Shown here: positions 25,873 to 35,564 of the stretch, in pieces
Position numbering within the stretch: the stretch's first letter is position 1
Layout of the letters: every line of letters begins with the position of its first letter
Origin: Tropicimonas sediminicola
GTDB taxonomy: Bacteria; Pseudomonadota; Alphaproteobacteria; Rhodobacterales; Rhodobacteraceae
Assembly (NCBI RefSeq): GCF_900188335.1
Contig: NZ_FZOY01000008.1
Coordinates: 186,001-250,000 of the forward strand
Direction: 5' to 3'
DNA length: 64,000 nucleotides
Program-made: the position numbers and the translations under genes
Notes under the pieces: generated by a model
Databases searched by the model: none
What the model saw: only the letters and a program-made list of their open reading frames with translations
Told to the model about the DNA's origin: nothing

Positions 25873-26862
25873 ATGGACAGGGTCGCAGATCACAAAAGCG
25901 CACAGGACTTCCTCTACCCTTCGCTGGCTCCGTTTGACCAGCGGATGATGGACGTTGGTGACGGTCACAAGATCTATGTCGAACAATGCGGCGATCCAGA
26001 GGGCGTTCCGGTGGTGGTGCTGCATGGCGGGCCCGGCGGCGGATGCAGCCCGGCGATGCGGCGCTTCTTCGACCCGGAAGGATACCGGATCATCCTGTTC
26101 GACCAGCGCGGCTGCGGCCGGTCGCGGCCCCACGCCAGCATCGAGGCCAACACGACATGGCATCTCGTCGCCGATATCGAACGGATTCGCGAGGCGCTCG
26201 GGATCGAGCGCTGGGTGGTCTTTGGCGGAAGCTGGGGCGCGACGCTCGGGCTGGTCTATGCGCAGGCGCATCCGGACCGGGTGGCCTATCTCGTGCTGCG
26301 CGGGGTCTTCCTGATGATGCAGGAGGAGCTCGACTGGTTCTACGGCGGCGGCGCGGGAAAGTTCTTTCCCGAGAACTGGCGCCGTTTCACCGGGCTCCTG
26401 CCCGAGGACGAGCGCGACGATGTGATCGAGGCCTACGGGCGGCGGCTGTTCGGGCCGGACCGCGCGGTGCAGACCCGGTTCGCCCGCGCCTGGGCGTCCT
26501 GGGAGAACGCGCTGGCGGCGATGAGCCATGACGGGCCCGGGCATGACAGCCCGCCGGATTACGCGCGCGCCTTTTCCCGGCTGGAGAACCACTACTTCCG
26601 GCATCTCGGCTGGCTGGAACGGGACGGGCGGATCCTGGAGGACATGCCGTTGATCTCGCACATCCCCGGCACCGTCGTTCAGGGCCGCTACGACATGATC
26701 TGCCCGCCGGCTTCCGCCTGGAAACTGACCGAGCGCTGGTCGCGTGGGGAATTGCGCATGGTGAGCATGGCCGGGCATGCGTTGACCGAGCCGGGCATCA
26801 CCTCGGAGCTCGTGCGGGTGACGGATTCGGTGCTCCGGACCGCCGGACGGCTCGGATTTTAG
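25873..26862 (+). CDS. pip: Prolyl aminopeptidase (proline iminopeptidase)
   Basis: A 329-residue alpha/beta hydrolase of peptidase family S33, removing N-terminal proline from peptides in the cytosol. It has the oxyanion motif HGGPGGG (51-57), the DQRGCGRS block, and the nucleophile elbow GGSWG with S120; GRYDMICPP supplies the acid and SMAGHA the histidine. This motif set is specific to proline iminopeptidases. The start at 25873 is preferred because an upstream ATG would place 58 extra residues antisense to ubiG. Confidence 0.94.
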   Translation: MDRVADHKSAQDFLYPSLAPFDQRMMDVGDGHKIYVEQCGDPEGVPVVVLHGGPGGGCSPAMRRFFDPEGYRIILFDQRGCGRSRPHASIEANTTWHLVADIERIREALGIERWVVFGGSWGATLGLVYAQAHPDRVAYLVLRGVFLMMQEELDWFYGGGAGKFFPENWRRFTGLLPEDERDDVIEAYGRRLFGPDRAVQTRFARAWASWENALAAMSHDGPGHDSPPDYARAFSRLENHYFRHLGWLERDGRILEDMPLISHIPGTVVQGRYDMICPPASAWKLTERWSRGELRMVSMAGHALTEPGITSELVRVTDSVLRTAGRLGF

Positions 26863-26986
26863 GCGGCAGGTCGCCGGCCAGCCCGTCAGGGGTAGCGCGG
26901 CGTTCCGGTTGAGGGGTACAAACAGGCGACGGAAACCGCCGCAGGTTGCGTTTCAGTCGATGATCTGACCGAAACCGACCCTGACG

Positions 26987-27352
26987 ATGCGCTCCGCCCT
27001 GCAATACTTCCTGGCTCGACAACCCATCGCCTTCGGCATCTTCGCCGCTTCCCTTCTGGTGATGCTGTTCTTTGCGGTGCAGTTCCTGCTGCACCTGGGG
27101 CATGTGCGCGACGACGTTCCGGAGAATCAGGCGCTCGAGGAATGGATGCGGCCGCGCTACGTGGCGATGTCCTACCGGCTGCCGCCGCGCGTGCTGTCCG
27201 ACATCCTCGGGATCGGCCCGCCGCCGCGGGAGCGGGAACGCGAGCCGCTGACCATGGCCGATATCGCCGAGCAGCAGGGTGTCGACCTGCCGACCCTGAC
27301 CGAGCGCGTCCGCGCCGGTGCCGCGGCCTTCCACGAGGAGCGCGGCAAATGA
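26987..27352 (+). CDS. Single-pass membrane protein of unknown function
   Basis: A 121-residue protein with one strong transmembrane helix at about residues 14-37 (FGIFAASLLVMLFFAVQFLLHLG), then a polar part containing a proline-rich turn (IGPPPRERERE) and a C-terminal segment, LTMADIAEQQGVDLPTLTERV, that looks like a helix-turn-helix-like or small helical element. I recognise no family. Its stop overlaps the start of a DedA-family gene by 4 bases, so the two are translationally coupled and may act together in the membrane. Confidence 0.72.
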   Translation: MRSALQYFLARQPIAFGIFAASLLVMLFFAVQFLLHLGHVRDDVPENQALEEWMRPRYVAMSYRLPPRVLSDILGIGPPPREREREPLTMADIAEQQGVDLPTLTERVRAGAAAFHEERGK

Positions 27353-27984
27353 TCGACACTTTGCTCGCCCTCGTTCCGTTCTACGGGCTTTTCCTTGTCG
27401 GGGGCGTGGTTGCGGTCTCCTGCCTTGCGGTCCCGCTGCCCTCGTCGATGCTGGTGATGGCCTCGGGCGGCTTCGCAGCGGCCGGGGACCTGGTGCTGTG
27501 GCAGGTGATCACGGTGGCCTTCGCGGGCTACGTGATCGGCGACCAGGTGGCGTTTCACATGGCCCGTTGGGGCGGGGCGCCGCTGCTCGGCCGGATGAAG
27601 ACCCGGCCCGCCCGCGCGAAGCTCCTGGAGCGGGCCGAGGCGCTGGTGGCGCGATGGGGCGCGGCCGCGGTCCTGGCAAGCCGCACCATCGTCAGCCCGC
27701 TCGGCCCCTGGACGAGCTATGTCAGCGGAGCCGCCGGTCTCGGCTGGCGGACCTTCACGCTGGCGGCGATTCCGGGCGCGGCGCTCTGGGCCACGGCCTA
27801 TGCTATGCTCGGCTTTCTCTTCGCCGACCAGATCGCCGATATCGCCACGGTGATCGTGGATGGGGCGGGGCTGATTCTCGCCGCGGCGGTGGCCATCGGC
27901 TCGGGCTGGTGGCTTTGGCGGGGCTGGCGCAGCTACCGGTTGGCGGCGCAGGTGGCAAGTGAACCCTTGCGCAATCCGCGCTGA
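27349..27984 (+). CDS. DedA-family membrane protein
   Basis: A 211-residue inner-membrane protein with the DedA signature: membrane re-entrant segments around VPLPSSMLVMASGG and the GDQVAFHMARWGG stretch (the G-D-x(2)-x(3)-R-x-G type motif), then ASRTIVSPLGPWTSYVSGAAGL, where the arginine is functionally important in the family. DedA/VTT proteins are lipid scramblases or flippases; some recycle undecaprenyl phosphate. ATG 27349 overlaps the upstream membrane protein stop. A promoter-like element for the downstream rimP operon lies across its 3' end. Confidence 0.85.
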   Translation: MIDTLLALVPFYGLFLVGGVVAVSCLAVPLPSSMLVMASGGFAAAGDLVLWQVITVAFAGYVIGDQVAFHMARWGGAPLLGRMKTRPARAKLLERAEALVARWGAAAVLASRTIVSPLGPWTSYVSGAAGLGWRTFTLAAIPGAALWATAYAMLGFLFADQIADIATVIVDGAGLILAAAVAIGSGWWLWRGWRSYRLAAQVASEPLRNPR

Positions 27985-27995
27985 GTCCGTATATG
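27967..27995 (+). promoter_or_regulatory. Putative sigma-70 promoter of the rimP-nusA-infB operon
   Basis: TTGCGC (27967-27972), a 17-base spacer and TATATG (27990-27995) make a good vegetative promoter that straddles the dedA stop. Transcription would start near 28002, giving a leader of about 90 bases ahead of rimP. Confidence 0.55.
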
Positions 27996-28001
27996 GCCTC
28001 T

Positions 28002-28073
28002 CAACAGCGGCGCTGCCGGGGTCACCCGAAAGCTCCACCGGGAAAGATCGACGGGCCGCGCGCCCGTTTTTTT
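28002..28073 (+). ncRNA. rimP leader candidate ending in an intrinsic terminator
   Basis: Between the putative promoter and rimP the sequence has a GC-rich fold (CCGG...CCGG arms around a GAAA-containing segment, about 28015-28042) and then ACGGGC-CGCGC-GCCCGT (28051-28067) followed by seven T. That last hairpin is a textbook terminator placed 20 bases before the rimP start. It could simply end dedA transcription, but a promoter ahead of it would make it an attenuator. Terminator-containing rimP leaders are a described RNA class in bacteria; assignment here is inference. Confidence 0.55.
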
Positions 28074-28092
28074 GTGTTTGGAACCGACGAAC

Positions 28093-28692
28093 GTGACCGA
28101 CCTGATTGCAAAGACCAACATGGACCGCCGGCTGGCCGAGATCCTGACCCCCGTGATCGAGGGGATGGGGTACGAGCTGGTGCGTATCCGGTTGATGTCG
28201 GGCAAGACCAAGACGCTGCAGATCATGGCCGAGAAGCCGGAGGGCGGCATCGAGGTCGACGATTGCGCCGATATCTCCACCGCGGTCAGCGCGGTGATGG
28301 ATGTCGAGGATCCGATCGAGGACAACTACACGCTGGAGGTATCGAGCCCCGGCATCGACCGTCCGCTGACCCGGCTCAAGGATTTCGAGACCTGGGAAGG
28401 CTACGAGGCCAAGATCGAGACCCACGAAATGATCGACGGCCGCCGCCGCTTCAAGGGCGTGCTGCAGGGCGTCGAGGACGGTGAGGTGCTGATCGAGATC
28501 GACCAGGAGGGCGGCGCGGTGGTGATCGGGCTGCAATTCGACTGGCTCTCGGATGCGAAGCTCGTTCTGACCGACGAACTGATCCGGGAAATGCTCAACC
28601 AGCGCAAGCATTCGGGCGAGATCGACGAAGCCCAGTACGACGAAGTCGAGACATTCATGGCGTCCGAGGACGACGCCGCCGAGAACTCGTAA
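28093..28692 (+). CDS. rimP: Ribosome maturation factor RimP
   Basis: RimP assists 30S subunit assembly. The 199-residue product shows [52 protein letters not shown] (the family core) and a C-terminal SH3-like beta domain, then an acidic tail (EDDAAENS). GTG 28093 is chosen; the GTG at 28072 would lie inside the T-run of a terminator and has no ribosome-binding site. It heads the universal rimP-nusA-ylxR-infB order, 17 bases before nusA. Confidence 0.95.
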   Translation: MTDLIAKTNMDRRLAEILTPVIEGMGYELVRIRLMSGKTKTLQIMAEKPEGGIEVDDCADISTAVSAVMDVEDPIEDNYTLEVSSPGIDRPLTRLKDFETWEGYEAKIETHEMIDGRRRFKGVLQGVEDGEVLIEIDQEGGAVVIGLQFDWLSDAKLVLTDELIREMLNQRKHSGEIDEAQYDEVETFMASEDDAAENS

Positions 28693-28709
28693 AAGAGGAA
28701 CCACAAGAG

Positions 28710-30332
28710 ATGGCCATCACATCCGCCAACCAGCTGGAACTGCTGCAGACCGCCGAGGCGGTGGCGCGCGAGAAGATGATCGACCCGGAGCTGGTGATCG
28801 AGGCGATGGAAGAAAGCCTCGCCCGGGCTGCCAAGTCCCGCTACGGGACCGAGATGGATATCCGCGTGTCGATCGACCGCAAGACCGGCCGCGCGACCTT
28901 CACCCGCATCCGCACCGTTGTCGCGGACGAGGAGCTGGAGAACTACCAGGCGGAGCTGACGGTCGAGCAGGCCAAGCAGTACCTCTCCGATCCCAAGATC
29001 GGCGACGAGATCCGTGACGAGGTTCCGCCGGTGGAAATGGGCCGGATCGCCGCCCAGTCGGCCAAGCAGGTGATCCTGCAGAAGGTCCGCGAAGCCGAAC
29101 GCGATCGCCAGTACGAGGAATTCAAGGACCGCGCGGGCACCATCATCAACGGTGTCGTCAAGCGCGAGGAATACGGCAACGTCATCGTCGACATCGGCCG
29201 TGGCGAGGGCATCCTGCGCCGCAACGAGAAGATCGGCCGCGAGAGCTATCGCAACGGCGATCGCATCCGCTGCTACATCAAGGACGTGCGCCGCGAGGCC
29301 CGCGGCCCGCAGATCTTCCTCAGCCGGACCGCGCCGGAATTCATGGCCGAGCTATTCAAGATGGAAGTGCCGGAGATCTACGACGGCATCATCGAGATCA
29401 AGGCCGTGGCCCGCGACCCGGGCAGCCGTGCCAAGATCGCCGTTGTCTCCTATGACGGCTCGATCGACCCGGTCGGCGCCTGCGTCGGTATGCGCGGCAG
29501 CCGGGTTCAGGCGGTGGTGAACGAACTCCAGGGCGAGAAGATCGACATCATCCCGTGGAACGAGGATGTCCCGACTTTCCTCGTGAACGCGCTCCAGCCG
29601 GCCGAAGTTTCCAAGGTCGTGCTCGACGAGGAAGCCGAGCGTATCGAGGTCGTGGTGCCGGACGAGCAGCTGTCGCTCGCCATCGGCCGCCGTGGTCAGA
29701 ACGTGCGTCTGGCCAGCCAGCTCACCGGCCTCGACATCGACATCATGACCGAGGAAGAGGAATCGGCGCGCCGCCAGAAGGAGTTCGAGGAGCGCACGCA
29801 GCTCTTCATGGACACGCTGGACCTGGACGAGTTCTTCGCCCAGCTCCTCGTGGCTGAGGGCTTCACCAACCTCGAGGAAGTCGCCTATGTCGAGGTGGAC
29901 GAGCTTCTGGTGATCGACGGCGTCGACGAGGATACCGCGGCCGAGCTCCAGGCGCGGGCGCGCGATCACATCGACGAGATGAACCGCAAGGCGCTCGAGC
30001 GGGCAAAAGAACTGGGTGTGGAGCAGAGCCTCATTGATTTCGAGGGCCTGACACCCCAAATGATCGAAGCACTGGCCGAAGACGGCGTGAAGACGCTGGA
30101 AGATTTCGCCACCTGCGCCGACTGGGAACTTGCGGGCGGCTGGACCACGGTCAACGGCGAGCGCGTGAAGGACGACGGGGTTCTGGAAAAGTTCGACGTG
30201 TCGCTGGGCGAGGCCCAGGACATGGTGATGACGGCGCGCATCCAGCTTGGCTGGGTCGATCCGGCAGAACTGGAATCCGACGAGGAAGCCGAAGACGAAG
30301 ACGCCGTCGACACCGAGGAGGCTGGCGCCTGA
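28710..30332 (+). CDS. nusA: Transcription termination/antitermination factor NusA
   Basis: NusA binds RNA polymerase and modulates pausing, termination and antitermination. The 540-residue protein has the N-terminal polymerase-binding domain, an S1 domain (about 135-205, [21 protein letters not shown]), two KH domains ([22 protein letters not shown] and [18 protein letters not shown]), two helix-hairpin repeats (about 365-425 and 440-510) and an acidic tail. The long C-terminus is normal for alphaproteobacteria. In other bacteria NusA represses its own operon through the leader, which makes the hairpin upstream of rimP of interest. Confidence 0.97.
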   Translation: MAITSANQLELLQTAEAVAREKMIDPELVIEAMEESLARAAKSRYGTEMDIRVSIDRKTGRATFTRIRTVVADEELENYQAELTVEQAKQYLSDPKIGDEIRDEVPPVEMGRIAAQSAKQVILQKVREAERDRQYEEFKDRAGTIINGVVKREEYGNVIVDIGRGEGILRRNEKIGRESYRNGDRIRCYIKDVRREARGPQIFLSRTAPEFMAELFKMEVPEIYDGIIEIKAVARDPGSRAKIAVVSYDGSIDPVGACVGMRGSRVQAVVNELQGEKIDIIPWNEDVPTFLVNALQPAEVSKVVLDEEAERIEVVVPDEQLSLAIGRRGQNVRLASQLTGLDIDIMTEEEESARRQKEFEERTQLFMDTLDLDEFFAQLLVAEGFTNLEEVAYVEVDELLVIDGVDEDTAAELQARARDHIDEMNRKALERAKELGVEQSLIDFEGLTPQMIEALAEDGVKTLEDFATCADWELAGGWTTVNGERVKDDGVLEKFDVSLGEAQDMVMTARIQLGWVDPAELESDEEAEDEDAVDTEEAGA

Positions 30333-30350
30333 TCTCAGGCGCCGGTTTGG

Positions 30351-30992
30351 GTGCGGGCCTTGGGGCGCGGCGGGCAGACATCAACTCGGGAGGTGGCGGA
30401 GCGACGCTGCATCGCCACCGGCGAGGTCGGCCCGAAAGCGGGGTTGATCCGCTTCGTGGTCGGTCCCGGGGACGAGATCGTCCCTGACCTGGCCGGCAAG
30501 CTGCCCGGGCGCGGGATCTGGGTTTCGGCCGACCGCGCCGCTCTGGAACTGGCCGTGAAGAAACGGCTGTTCAGCCGGAGCGCGAAGCGGCAGGTCCAGG
30601 TGCCCGAGGGGCTGGTCGACCTGGTGGAAACGGGCCTTGCCCGGCGCGTGACCGACATCCTGTCGTTGGCGCGCAAGGCCGGGCTGGCCATCGCGGGCTA
30701 CGAGAAGGTCCGCGGCATGATCCAGGCGGGAGAAGCCGTGGTGCTGGTACAGGCATCCGACGGTTCCGCCCGCGGAAAGAGCAAACTGCGCCTTCCACCG
30801 GAGGAAGGCACCACTTTCGACTGTCTGACGGCCGATGAAATCGGTTTGTCCTTTGGTCGAGACCATGTAATACACGCGGCGCTGTGTAACGGGGGGTTGA
30901 CGACTCGTTTCGTCGAGGAAACCACACGGCTATCCGGCCTGCGCGGCAAGATCGGGGCAACCGGCCCCGGAAAGGACGATGGTATCGCATGA
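30351..30992 (+). CDS. YlxR-L7Ae fusion RNA-binding protein
   Basis: A 213-residue protein with an N-terminal YlxR (DUF448) domain, [19 protein letters not shown] and [21 protein letters not shown] (about 18-85), and a C-terminal L7Ae-like domain (about 93-190, with [22 protein letters not shown]). In Gram-positives the two domains are separate genes (ylxR, ylxQ) between nusA and infB; the fusion is common in alphaproteobacteria. YlxR is nucleic-acid binding and has been linked to RNase P and transcription control. GTG 30351 is used; the stop overlaps infB by 4 bases. Confidence 0.88.
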   Translation: MRALGRGGQTSTREVAERRCIATGEVGPKAGLIRFVVGPGDEIVPDLAGKLPGRGIWVSADRAALELAVKKRLFSRSAKRQVQVPEGLVDLVETGLARRVTDILSLARKAGLAIAGYEKVRGMIQAGEAVVLVQASDGSARGKSKLRLPPEEGTTFDCLTADEIGLSFGRDHVIHAALCNGGLTTRFVEETTRLSGLRGKIGATGPGKDDGIA

Positions 30993-33505
30993 GCGACAAT
31001 GACGGCAAAAAGACCCTGGGCCTGAAGGGCGGATCGCGCTCTGGCTCCGTAAAGCAGAGTTTCAGCCACGGCCGGACGAAGAACGTCGTGGTCGAGACGA
31101 AGCGCAAGCGCGTGGTCGTGCCGAAACCTGGTGCAGCCAAGGGCGCCGGTGGCGCCGCGGCCGGCGGTGATCCGTCGCGTCGCCCTGCCGGCATTTCCGA
31201 TGCCGAGATGGAGCGCCGCCTGAAGGCGCTTCAGGCCGCCAAGGCACGCGAGGCCGACGAGGCCCGGGAGCGCGAAGAAGAAGAGAAGCGTCGCGAGGAA
31301 GAGCGCGAGCGCCGCCGTGCCGAGGCCGAGGCCAAGGAACGCGAAGAGCGCGAGCGCGAAGAAGCCCTCAAGGCGAAGGCGGAAGAGGACGAGCGCAAGA
31401 AGCGCGAGGCCGAGGAAGCCGCCAAGCGCGAGAGCGAGACCCGCAAGGCCGAGGCCGACAAGCCGGCCGCCGCGCGCACTGCCGCCAAGGAAGAGGACAG
31501 CTCTGCCACCCAGCGGAGCTTCACCAAGCCCGACGCGACGCCCCGCAAGACCGAGCGCGAGGATCGCCAGCGCGAGAACCGCGGCAAGGGCCGTGATGAC
31601 AACCGCCGGTCCGGCAAGCTGACGCTGAACCAGGCCCTGTCCGGCGGCGAAGGCGGCCGGCAGCGGTCGATGGCGGCGATGAAGCGCAAGCAGGAGCGCG
31701 CCCGCCAGAAGGCGATGGGCGGCGGCGACGTGCGCGAGAAGGTCGTGCGCGACGTTCAGGTGCCCGAGACCATCGTGGTCAGCGAACTCGCCAACCGTAT
31801 GGCCGAGCGCGTGGCCGACGTGGTCAAGGCGCTCATGCAGAACGGCATGATGGTCACCCAGAACCAGTCGATCGACGCCGATACGGCGGAACTGATCGTC
31901 GAGGAGTTCGGCCACAAGATCGTGCGCGTCTCGGATTCGGACGTCGAACAGGTGATCGACACCGTCGAGGACAAGGACGAGGACCTGCAGCCGCGTCCGC
32001 CGGTCGTGACCGTCATGGGCCACGTCGACCACGGCAAGACCTCGCTGCTCGACGCGATCCGCAATGCCAAGGTTGTCTCCGGCGAGGCCGGCGGGATCAC
32101 CCAGCATATCGGTGCCTACCAGGTGCGGGCCGACAGCGGCCAGCTCCTGACCTTCCTCGATACGCCGGGCCACGCCGCCTTCACCTCGATGCGCGCCCGC
32201 GGTGCGCAGGTGACGGATATCGTGATCCTCGTGGTCGCGGCGGACGACGCCGTGATGCCGCAGACGGTCGAGGCGATCAATCACGCCAAGGCCGCCGGGG
32301 TGCCGATGATCGTGGCGATCAACAAGGTCGACAAGCCGGACGCCGATCCGCAGAAGGTTCGCACCGCGCTTCTGCAGCACGAGGTGATCGTGGAGCAGAT
32401 GTCAGGTGAGGTACAGGACGTCGAGGTTTCGGCCAAGACCGGCCTCGGTCTCGACTCGCTGCTCGAAGCCATCGCGTTGCAGGCAGAGATCCTCGAGCTC
32501 AAGGCCAACCCCGAACGCGCCGCCGCTGGTGCGGTGATCGAGGCCCAGCTCGACGTGGGCCGCGGTCCGGTCGCCACCGTGCTCGTGCAGAACGGCACGC
32601 TGAAACAGGGCGACATCTTCGTCGTCGGCGAGCAGTGGGGCAAGGTCCGTGCGCTGGTCAACGACAAGGGCGAACGCGTCAAGGAAGCCGGTCCGTCGGT
32701 TCCGGTCGAGGTGCTCGGCCTGAACGGTACGCCGGAAGCCGGTGACGTGCTCAACGTCGTCGAAACCGAGGCGCAGGCCCGTGAGATCGCGGAATACCGC
32801 GAGCAGGCCGCCAAGGAGAAGCGCGCCGCCGCCGGCGCCGCGACCTCTCTGGAGCAGCTTCTGGCCAAGGCCAAGGAAGACGAGAACGTCAAGGAGCTGC
32901 CGATCCTGGTCAAGGCGGACGTGCAGGGTTCCGCCGAAGCCATCGCCCAGGCGATGGAGAAGATCGGCAACGAGGAAGTGCGGGTGCGCCTTCTGCACTC
33001 CGCCGTGGGCGCCATCACGGAAAGCGACATCGGCCTGGCCGAAGCCTCCGGCGCTCCGGTCATCGGCTTCAACGTTCGTGCCAACGCCCCGGCCCGCGCC
33101 GCGGCGAACCAGAAGGGCGTGGAGATCCGCTACTACTCGGTGATCTACGACCTCGTGGACGACGTGAAGGCGGCCGCCTCCGGCCTGCTCTCGGCCGAGG
33201 TGCGCGAGACCTTTATCGGCTATGCCACGATCAAGGAGGTCTTCAAGGTCTCCCACGTCGGCAAGGTCGCTGGCTGTCTCGTCACCGAAGGTGTGGCTCG
33301 CCGCTCTGCCGGTGTTCGCCTGCTTCGCGACGACGTGGTGATCCACGAAGGCACGTTGAAGACGCTCAAGCGCTTCAAGGACGAAGTGGCCGAGGTCCAG
33401 TCGGGCCAGGAATGCGGCATGGCCTTCGAGAACTACGACGACATTCGCCAGGGCGATGTCATCGAGATCTTCGAGCGCGAGGAGGTGGAACGGTCCCTGG
33501 ACTGA
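30989..33505 (+). CDS. infB: Translation initiation factor IF-2
   Basis: IF-2 brings initiator tRNA to the ribosome with GTP. The 838-residue protein has a long charged N-terminal region (about 75-240) rich in Glu/Arg/Ala repeats predicted as a single helix, the IF2_N helix bundle, then the G domain with G1 GHVDHGKTS (from residue 344), DTPGHAAF and NKVDKPDAD, followed by domains II, III and the C2 fMet-tRNA-binding barrel (ending [17 protein letters not shown]). It ends the operon; rbfA, truB and rpsO, which often follow, are not here. Confidence 0.98.
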   Translation: MSDNDGKKTLGLKGGSRSGSVKQSFSHGRTKNVVVETKRKRVVVPKPGAAKGAGGAAAGGDPSRRPAGISDAEMERRLKALQAAKAREADEAREREEEEKRREEERERRRAEAEAKEREEREREEALKAKAEEDERKKREAEEAAKRESETRKAEADKPAAARTAAKEEDSSATQRSFTKPDATPRKTEREDRQRENRGKGRDDNRRSGKLTLNQALSGGEGGRQRSMAAMKRKQERARQKAMGGGDVREKVVRDVQVPETIVVSELANRMAERVADVVKALMQNGMMVTQNQSIDADTAELIVEEFGHKIVRVSDSDVEQVIDTVEDKDEDLQPRPPVVTVMGHVDHGKTSLLDAIRNAKVVSGEAGGITQHIGAYQVRADSGQLLTFLDTPGHAAFTSMRARGAQVTDIVILVVAADDAVMPQTVEAINHAKAAGVPMIVAINKVDKPDADPQKVRTALLQHEVIVEQMSGEVQDVEVSAKTGLGLDSLLEAIALQAEILELKANPERAAAGAVIEAQLDVGRGPVATVLVQNGTLKQGDIFVVGEQWGKVRALVNDKGERVKEAGPSVPVEVLGLNGTPEAGDVLNVVETEAQAREIAEYREQAAKEKRAAAGAATSLEQLLAKAKEDENVKELPILVKADVQGSAEAIAQAMEKIGNEEVRVRLLHSAVGAITESDIGLAEASGAPVIGFNVRANAPARAAANQKGVEIRYYSVIYDLVDDVKAAASGLLSAEVRETFIGYATIKEVFKVSHVGKVAGCLVTEGVARRSAGVRLLRDDVVIHEGTLKTLKRFKDEVAEVQSGQECGMAFENYDDIRQGDVIEIFEREEVERSLD

Positions 33506-33535
33506 TCCACTTACACCCAGAGTTCAGACACGAAA

Positions 33536-33563
33536 AAGGGCGGCCCGGGATCTGGCCGCCCTT
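33536..33563 (+). terminator. Hairpin after infB
   Basis: AAGGGCGGCC (33536-33545), loop CGGGATCT, GGCCGCCCTT (33554-33563): a perfect 10-bp stem 30 bases after the infB stop. The following T-content is modest (ACTGTTCC), so termination may be partial or aided by Rho. It also faces the 3' end of the small gene on the other strand. Confidence 0.75.
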
Positions 33564-33615
33564 ACTGTTCCGTCGCCCCCGGGGTGGTCTTTGACGGATA
33601 TGTCATCTTCCTTCG

Positions 33616-33756
33616 TCAGGCAGCCTTGGCCTCGCGGATGGGGGTGCCTTTGAAGTTTTCTTCTCCAACCCGAACGACAATGCGACCGTCCTGGGTATCA
33701 CGGACATAGATGCCCTGGACGGAAACGTGGGTGCCAACTGTGATTGTTCGCAGCAT
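33616..33756 (-). CDS. Very small basic/beta-rich protein, function unknown
   Basis: A 46-residue protein (MLRTITVGTHVSVQGIYVRD... ending FKGTPIREAKAA) with alternating hydrophobic residues that predict four or five beta strands, as in a small barrel. AGGAG lies 9 bases ahead of its ATG, and an unusually AT-rich upstream region supports expression. Its size recalls CsrA-type RNA-binding proteins, but the CsrA sequence signature (LTRRxGE, GxxVRIG) is not present, so I do not name it so. I recognise it only as a likely conserved small protein of this group. Confidence 0.68.
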   Translation of the reverse strand: MLRTITVGTHVSVQGIYVRDTQDGRIVVRVGEENFKGTPIREAKAA

Positions 33757-33799
33757 CGAAATAATCTCCTTCCTGACTCGCGACACGTTGAAGATATGC

Positions 33800-33880
33800 A
33801 TTCGCTGTTCACAAATCACTATTAATTTTGTCACATAATGGAAACATTAGGTGATTTTTTGTGCAACTCGTGGAAATTTG
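33800..33880 (-). promoter_or_regulatory. AT-rich control region with imperfect inverted repeat
   Basis: This stretch upstream of the 46-codon gene is far richer in A+T than anything else in the window. CACAAATCAC (33810-33819) and GTGATTTTTTGTG (33851-33863) form an inverted repeat with a three-base insertion, around a core with several GTGA/TCAC half-sites. It probably contains the promoter and operator of the small gene, and separates it from mutT. Confidence 0.45.
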
Positions 33881-33889
33881 CCGAGGTTG

Positions 33890-34288
33890 CTATAGCCAAT
33901 CCCGGAGATGGGGGATCAACGGGAGGTCGGCCGCCGGCATCGGGTAGTCACGGAGCTGTGCAGGGCGGACCCATTTGAGGGCCTGATTCTCCCGCGACAC
34001 CGGAGTCCCATTCCATTTTCGGCATACAAACAATGGCATAAGCAGGTGGAAGCTGTCGTAGCTGTGGCTGGCGAACGTCAGCGGTGCGAGGCAGGAGGCC
34101 CAGGTGTCGATCCCCAGTTCCTCCTCCAGTTCGCGAATCAGTGCGGCTTCCGGGGTCTCCCCGGGCTCGACCTTGCCGCCGGGAAACTCCCAGAGACCAG
34201 CCATCGACTTGCCCTCGGGCCGTTGCGCCAGCAGAACCCGGCCGTCCCTGTCGACCAGCGCGACGGCCGAGACCAGGATCGTCTTCAC
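33890..34288 (-). CDS. mutT: 8-oxo-dGTP diphosphatase MutT
   Basis: A 132-residue Nudix enzyme that removes mutagenic 8-oxo-dGTP. It contains VALVDRDGRVLLAQRPEGKSMAGLWEFPGGKVEPGETPEAALIRELEEELGI, where AQRPEGKxMxGLWEFPGGK and the Nudix box are those of true MutT rather than other Nudix groups, and ends with the short ALKWVRPAQLRDYPMPAADLPLI segment. It overlaps the argJ stop by 4 bases, so argJ and mutT are co-translated; this pairing is common in Rhodobacterales. Confidence 0.94.
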   Translation of the reverse strand: MKTILVSAVALVDRDGRVLLAQRPEGKSMAGLWEFPGGKVEPGETPEAALIRELEEELGIDTWASCLAPLTFASHSYDSFHLLMPLFVCRKWNGTPVSRENQALKWVRPAQLRDYPMPAADLPLIPHLRDWL

Positions 34289-35532
34289 GACCGGTAGTCC
34301 GCGTTGATCGAAATGTAGCCGTGGGTCAGGTCGCAGGTCCAGGCGGTGAAGCTGCCCGAGCCCAGCCCGAGGTCCACGCCGATCACCAGTTCGGACTGCT
34401 TCATGTAGGTAGCACCAGCTGCCTCGTTGTAGGAACCGGCGACCCAGCCGTTCTCCGCCACGAGGATATCGCCGAAACGGATGCTAAGCCGATCCCGGTC
34501 GGCCTCGGCGCCCGACTTGCCCACCGCCATGACGACGCGGCCCCAGTTCGGGTCCTCGCCGGCGATGGCGGTCTTGATCAGCGGGGAGTTGGCGATTGCC
34601 ATGGCGACCTTCTTCGCGTCGCCATCGTTGACCGCGCCGGTCACCTGAACCTCCACGAACTTCGACGCTCCCTCACCGTCGCGAACCACCTGTTTCGCGA
34701 GGTCCAGCATCACGCCATGCAGCGCCTCGGAGAAGGCGCGGCCATCGGCGCTGTCGGCCTCGGTGATCGCGGCGCCGCTCTGGCCGGTGGCGGCCAGTAG
34801 CAGGGTGTCCGAGGTCGATGTGTCGCTGTCCACGGTGATCGCGTTGAAGGTCACGTCGGTCAGGCTGGAAAGCATGGATTGCAGCACCGGCTGGGGCACT
34901 GCCGCGTCGGTGAAAATGTAGACCAGCATCGTCGCCATGTCGGGGGCGATCATGCCCGAGCCCTTGGCGATGCCCGCGATCCGAACCGGACCGGCAGAGG
35001 TCTCGACCGTCGCTTCCGCCCCCTTGGGGAAGGTGTCCGTGGTCATGATGGCGCGGGCGGCCTTCTCGATCCCGTCGGCGGCGAGGGCGGACACCAGCTC
35101 TCCGACCTTGGCGGTGATCCGGTCATGCGGAAGCCGCTCGCCGATCACGCCGGTGGAGGAGGTGAAGACCCGCTCCTGCGGCACTCCCGCGGCGGCGGAG
35201 ACCGCCTCGCAGATCGCCTGCACGGAACCCTCGCCGGCCGAGCCGGTGAAGGCGTTCGAATTGCCGGAGTTCACCAGGATCGCAGCGCCGGTTGTGCCGG
35301 CACTCTCGACCGCCAGTTTGGCCTGGCAGTCGAGCACCGGGGCGGAGCGCGTCGCCGAACGGGTGAAGACCCCGGCCACCGTGCTGCCTGGCGCCAGACG
35401 TGCGAGCATCACGTCGGTTCGGCCGGGATAGCGCACCCCGGCCGCAACGGCTGAAAACTCGACCCCGGCAATGACCGGAAGGTCCGGAAAGCGCGCGGGC
35501 GCCAGCGGAGAGACGGGAAGCGAACCAGCCAT
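34285..35532 (-). CDS. argJ: Bifunctional ornithine acetyltransferase / N-acetylglutamate synthase
   Basis: ArgJ transfers the acetyl group from N-acetylornithine to glutamate and, in the bifunctional form, also uses acetyl-CoA, closing the acetyl cycle of arginine synthesis. The 415-residue precursor cuts itself into two chains at the AT-ML-type site within KGSGMIAPDMATML, the threonine after the cut being the nucleophile. Other blocks: NSGNSNAFTG, SSTGVIGERLP, VDSDTSTSDT and GEDPNWGRVVMAVGKSG. It lies between ppiC and mutT, 32 bases after ppiC. Confidence 0.97.
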   Translation of the reverse strand: MAGSLPVSPLAPARFPDLPVIAGVEFSAVAAGVRYPGRTDVMLARLAPGSTVAGVFTRSATRSAPVLDCQAKLAVESAGTTGAAILVNSGNSNAFTGSAGEGSVQAICEAVSAAAGVPQERVFTSSTGVIGERLPHDRITAKVGELVSALAADGIEKAARAIMTTDTFPKGAEATVETSAGPVRIAGIAKGSGMIAPDMATMLVYIFTDAAVPQPVLQSMLSSLTDVTFNAITVDSDTSTSDTLLLAATGQSGAAITEADSADGRAFSEALHGVMLDLAKQVVRDGEGASKFVEVQVTGAVNDGDAKKVAMAIANSPLIKTAIAGEDPNWGRVVMAVGKSGAEADRDRLSIRFGDILVAENGWVAGSYNEAAGATYMKQSELVIGVDLGLGSGSFTAWTCDLTHGYISINADYRS

Positions 35533-35564
35533 GATGGATTCCGATCCTGATGGATGTGGAAGGG

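Noticed and set aside
28072-28092. The upstream GTG at 28072 as the rimP start
   Set aside because: It lies within the T-run of a terminator hairpin, has no ribosome-binding site and adds seven residues with no family character.
33616-33756. Calling the 46-residue protein CsrA
   Set aside because: Size and predicted strands are similar, but the conserved CsrA residues are missing, so the name would be unsupported.
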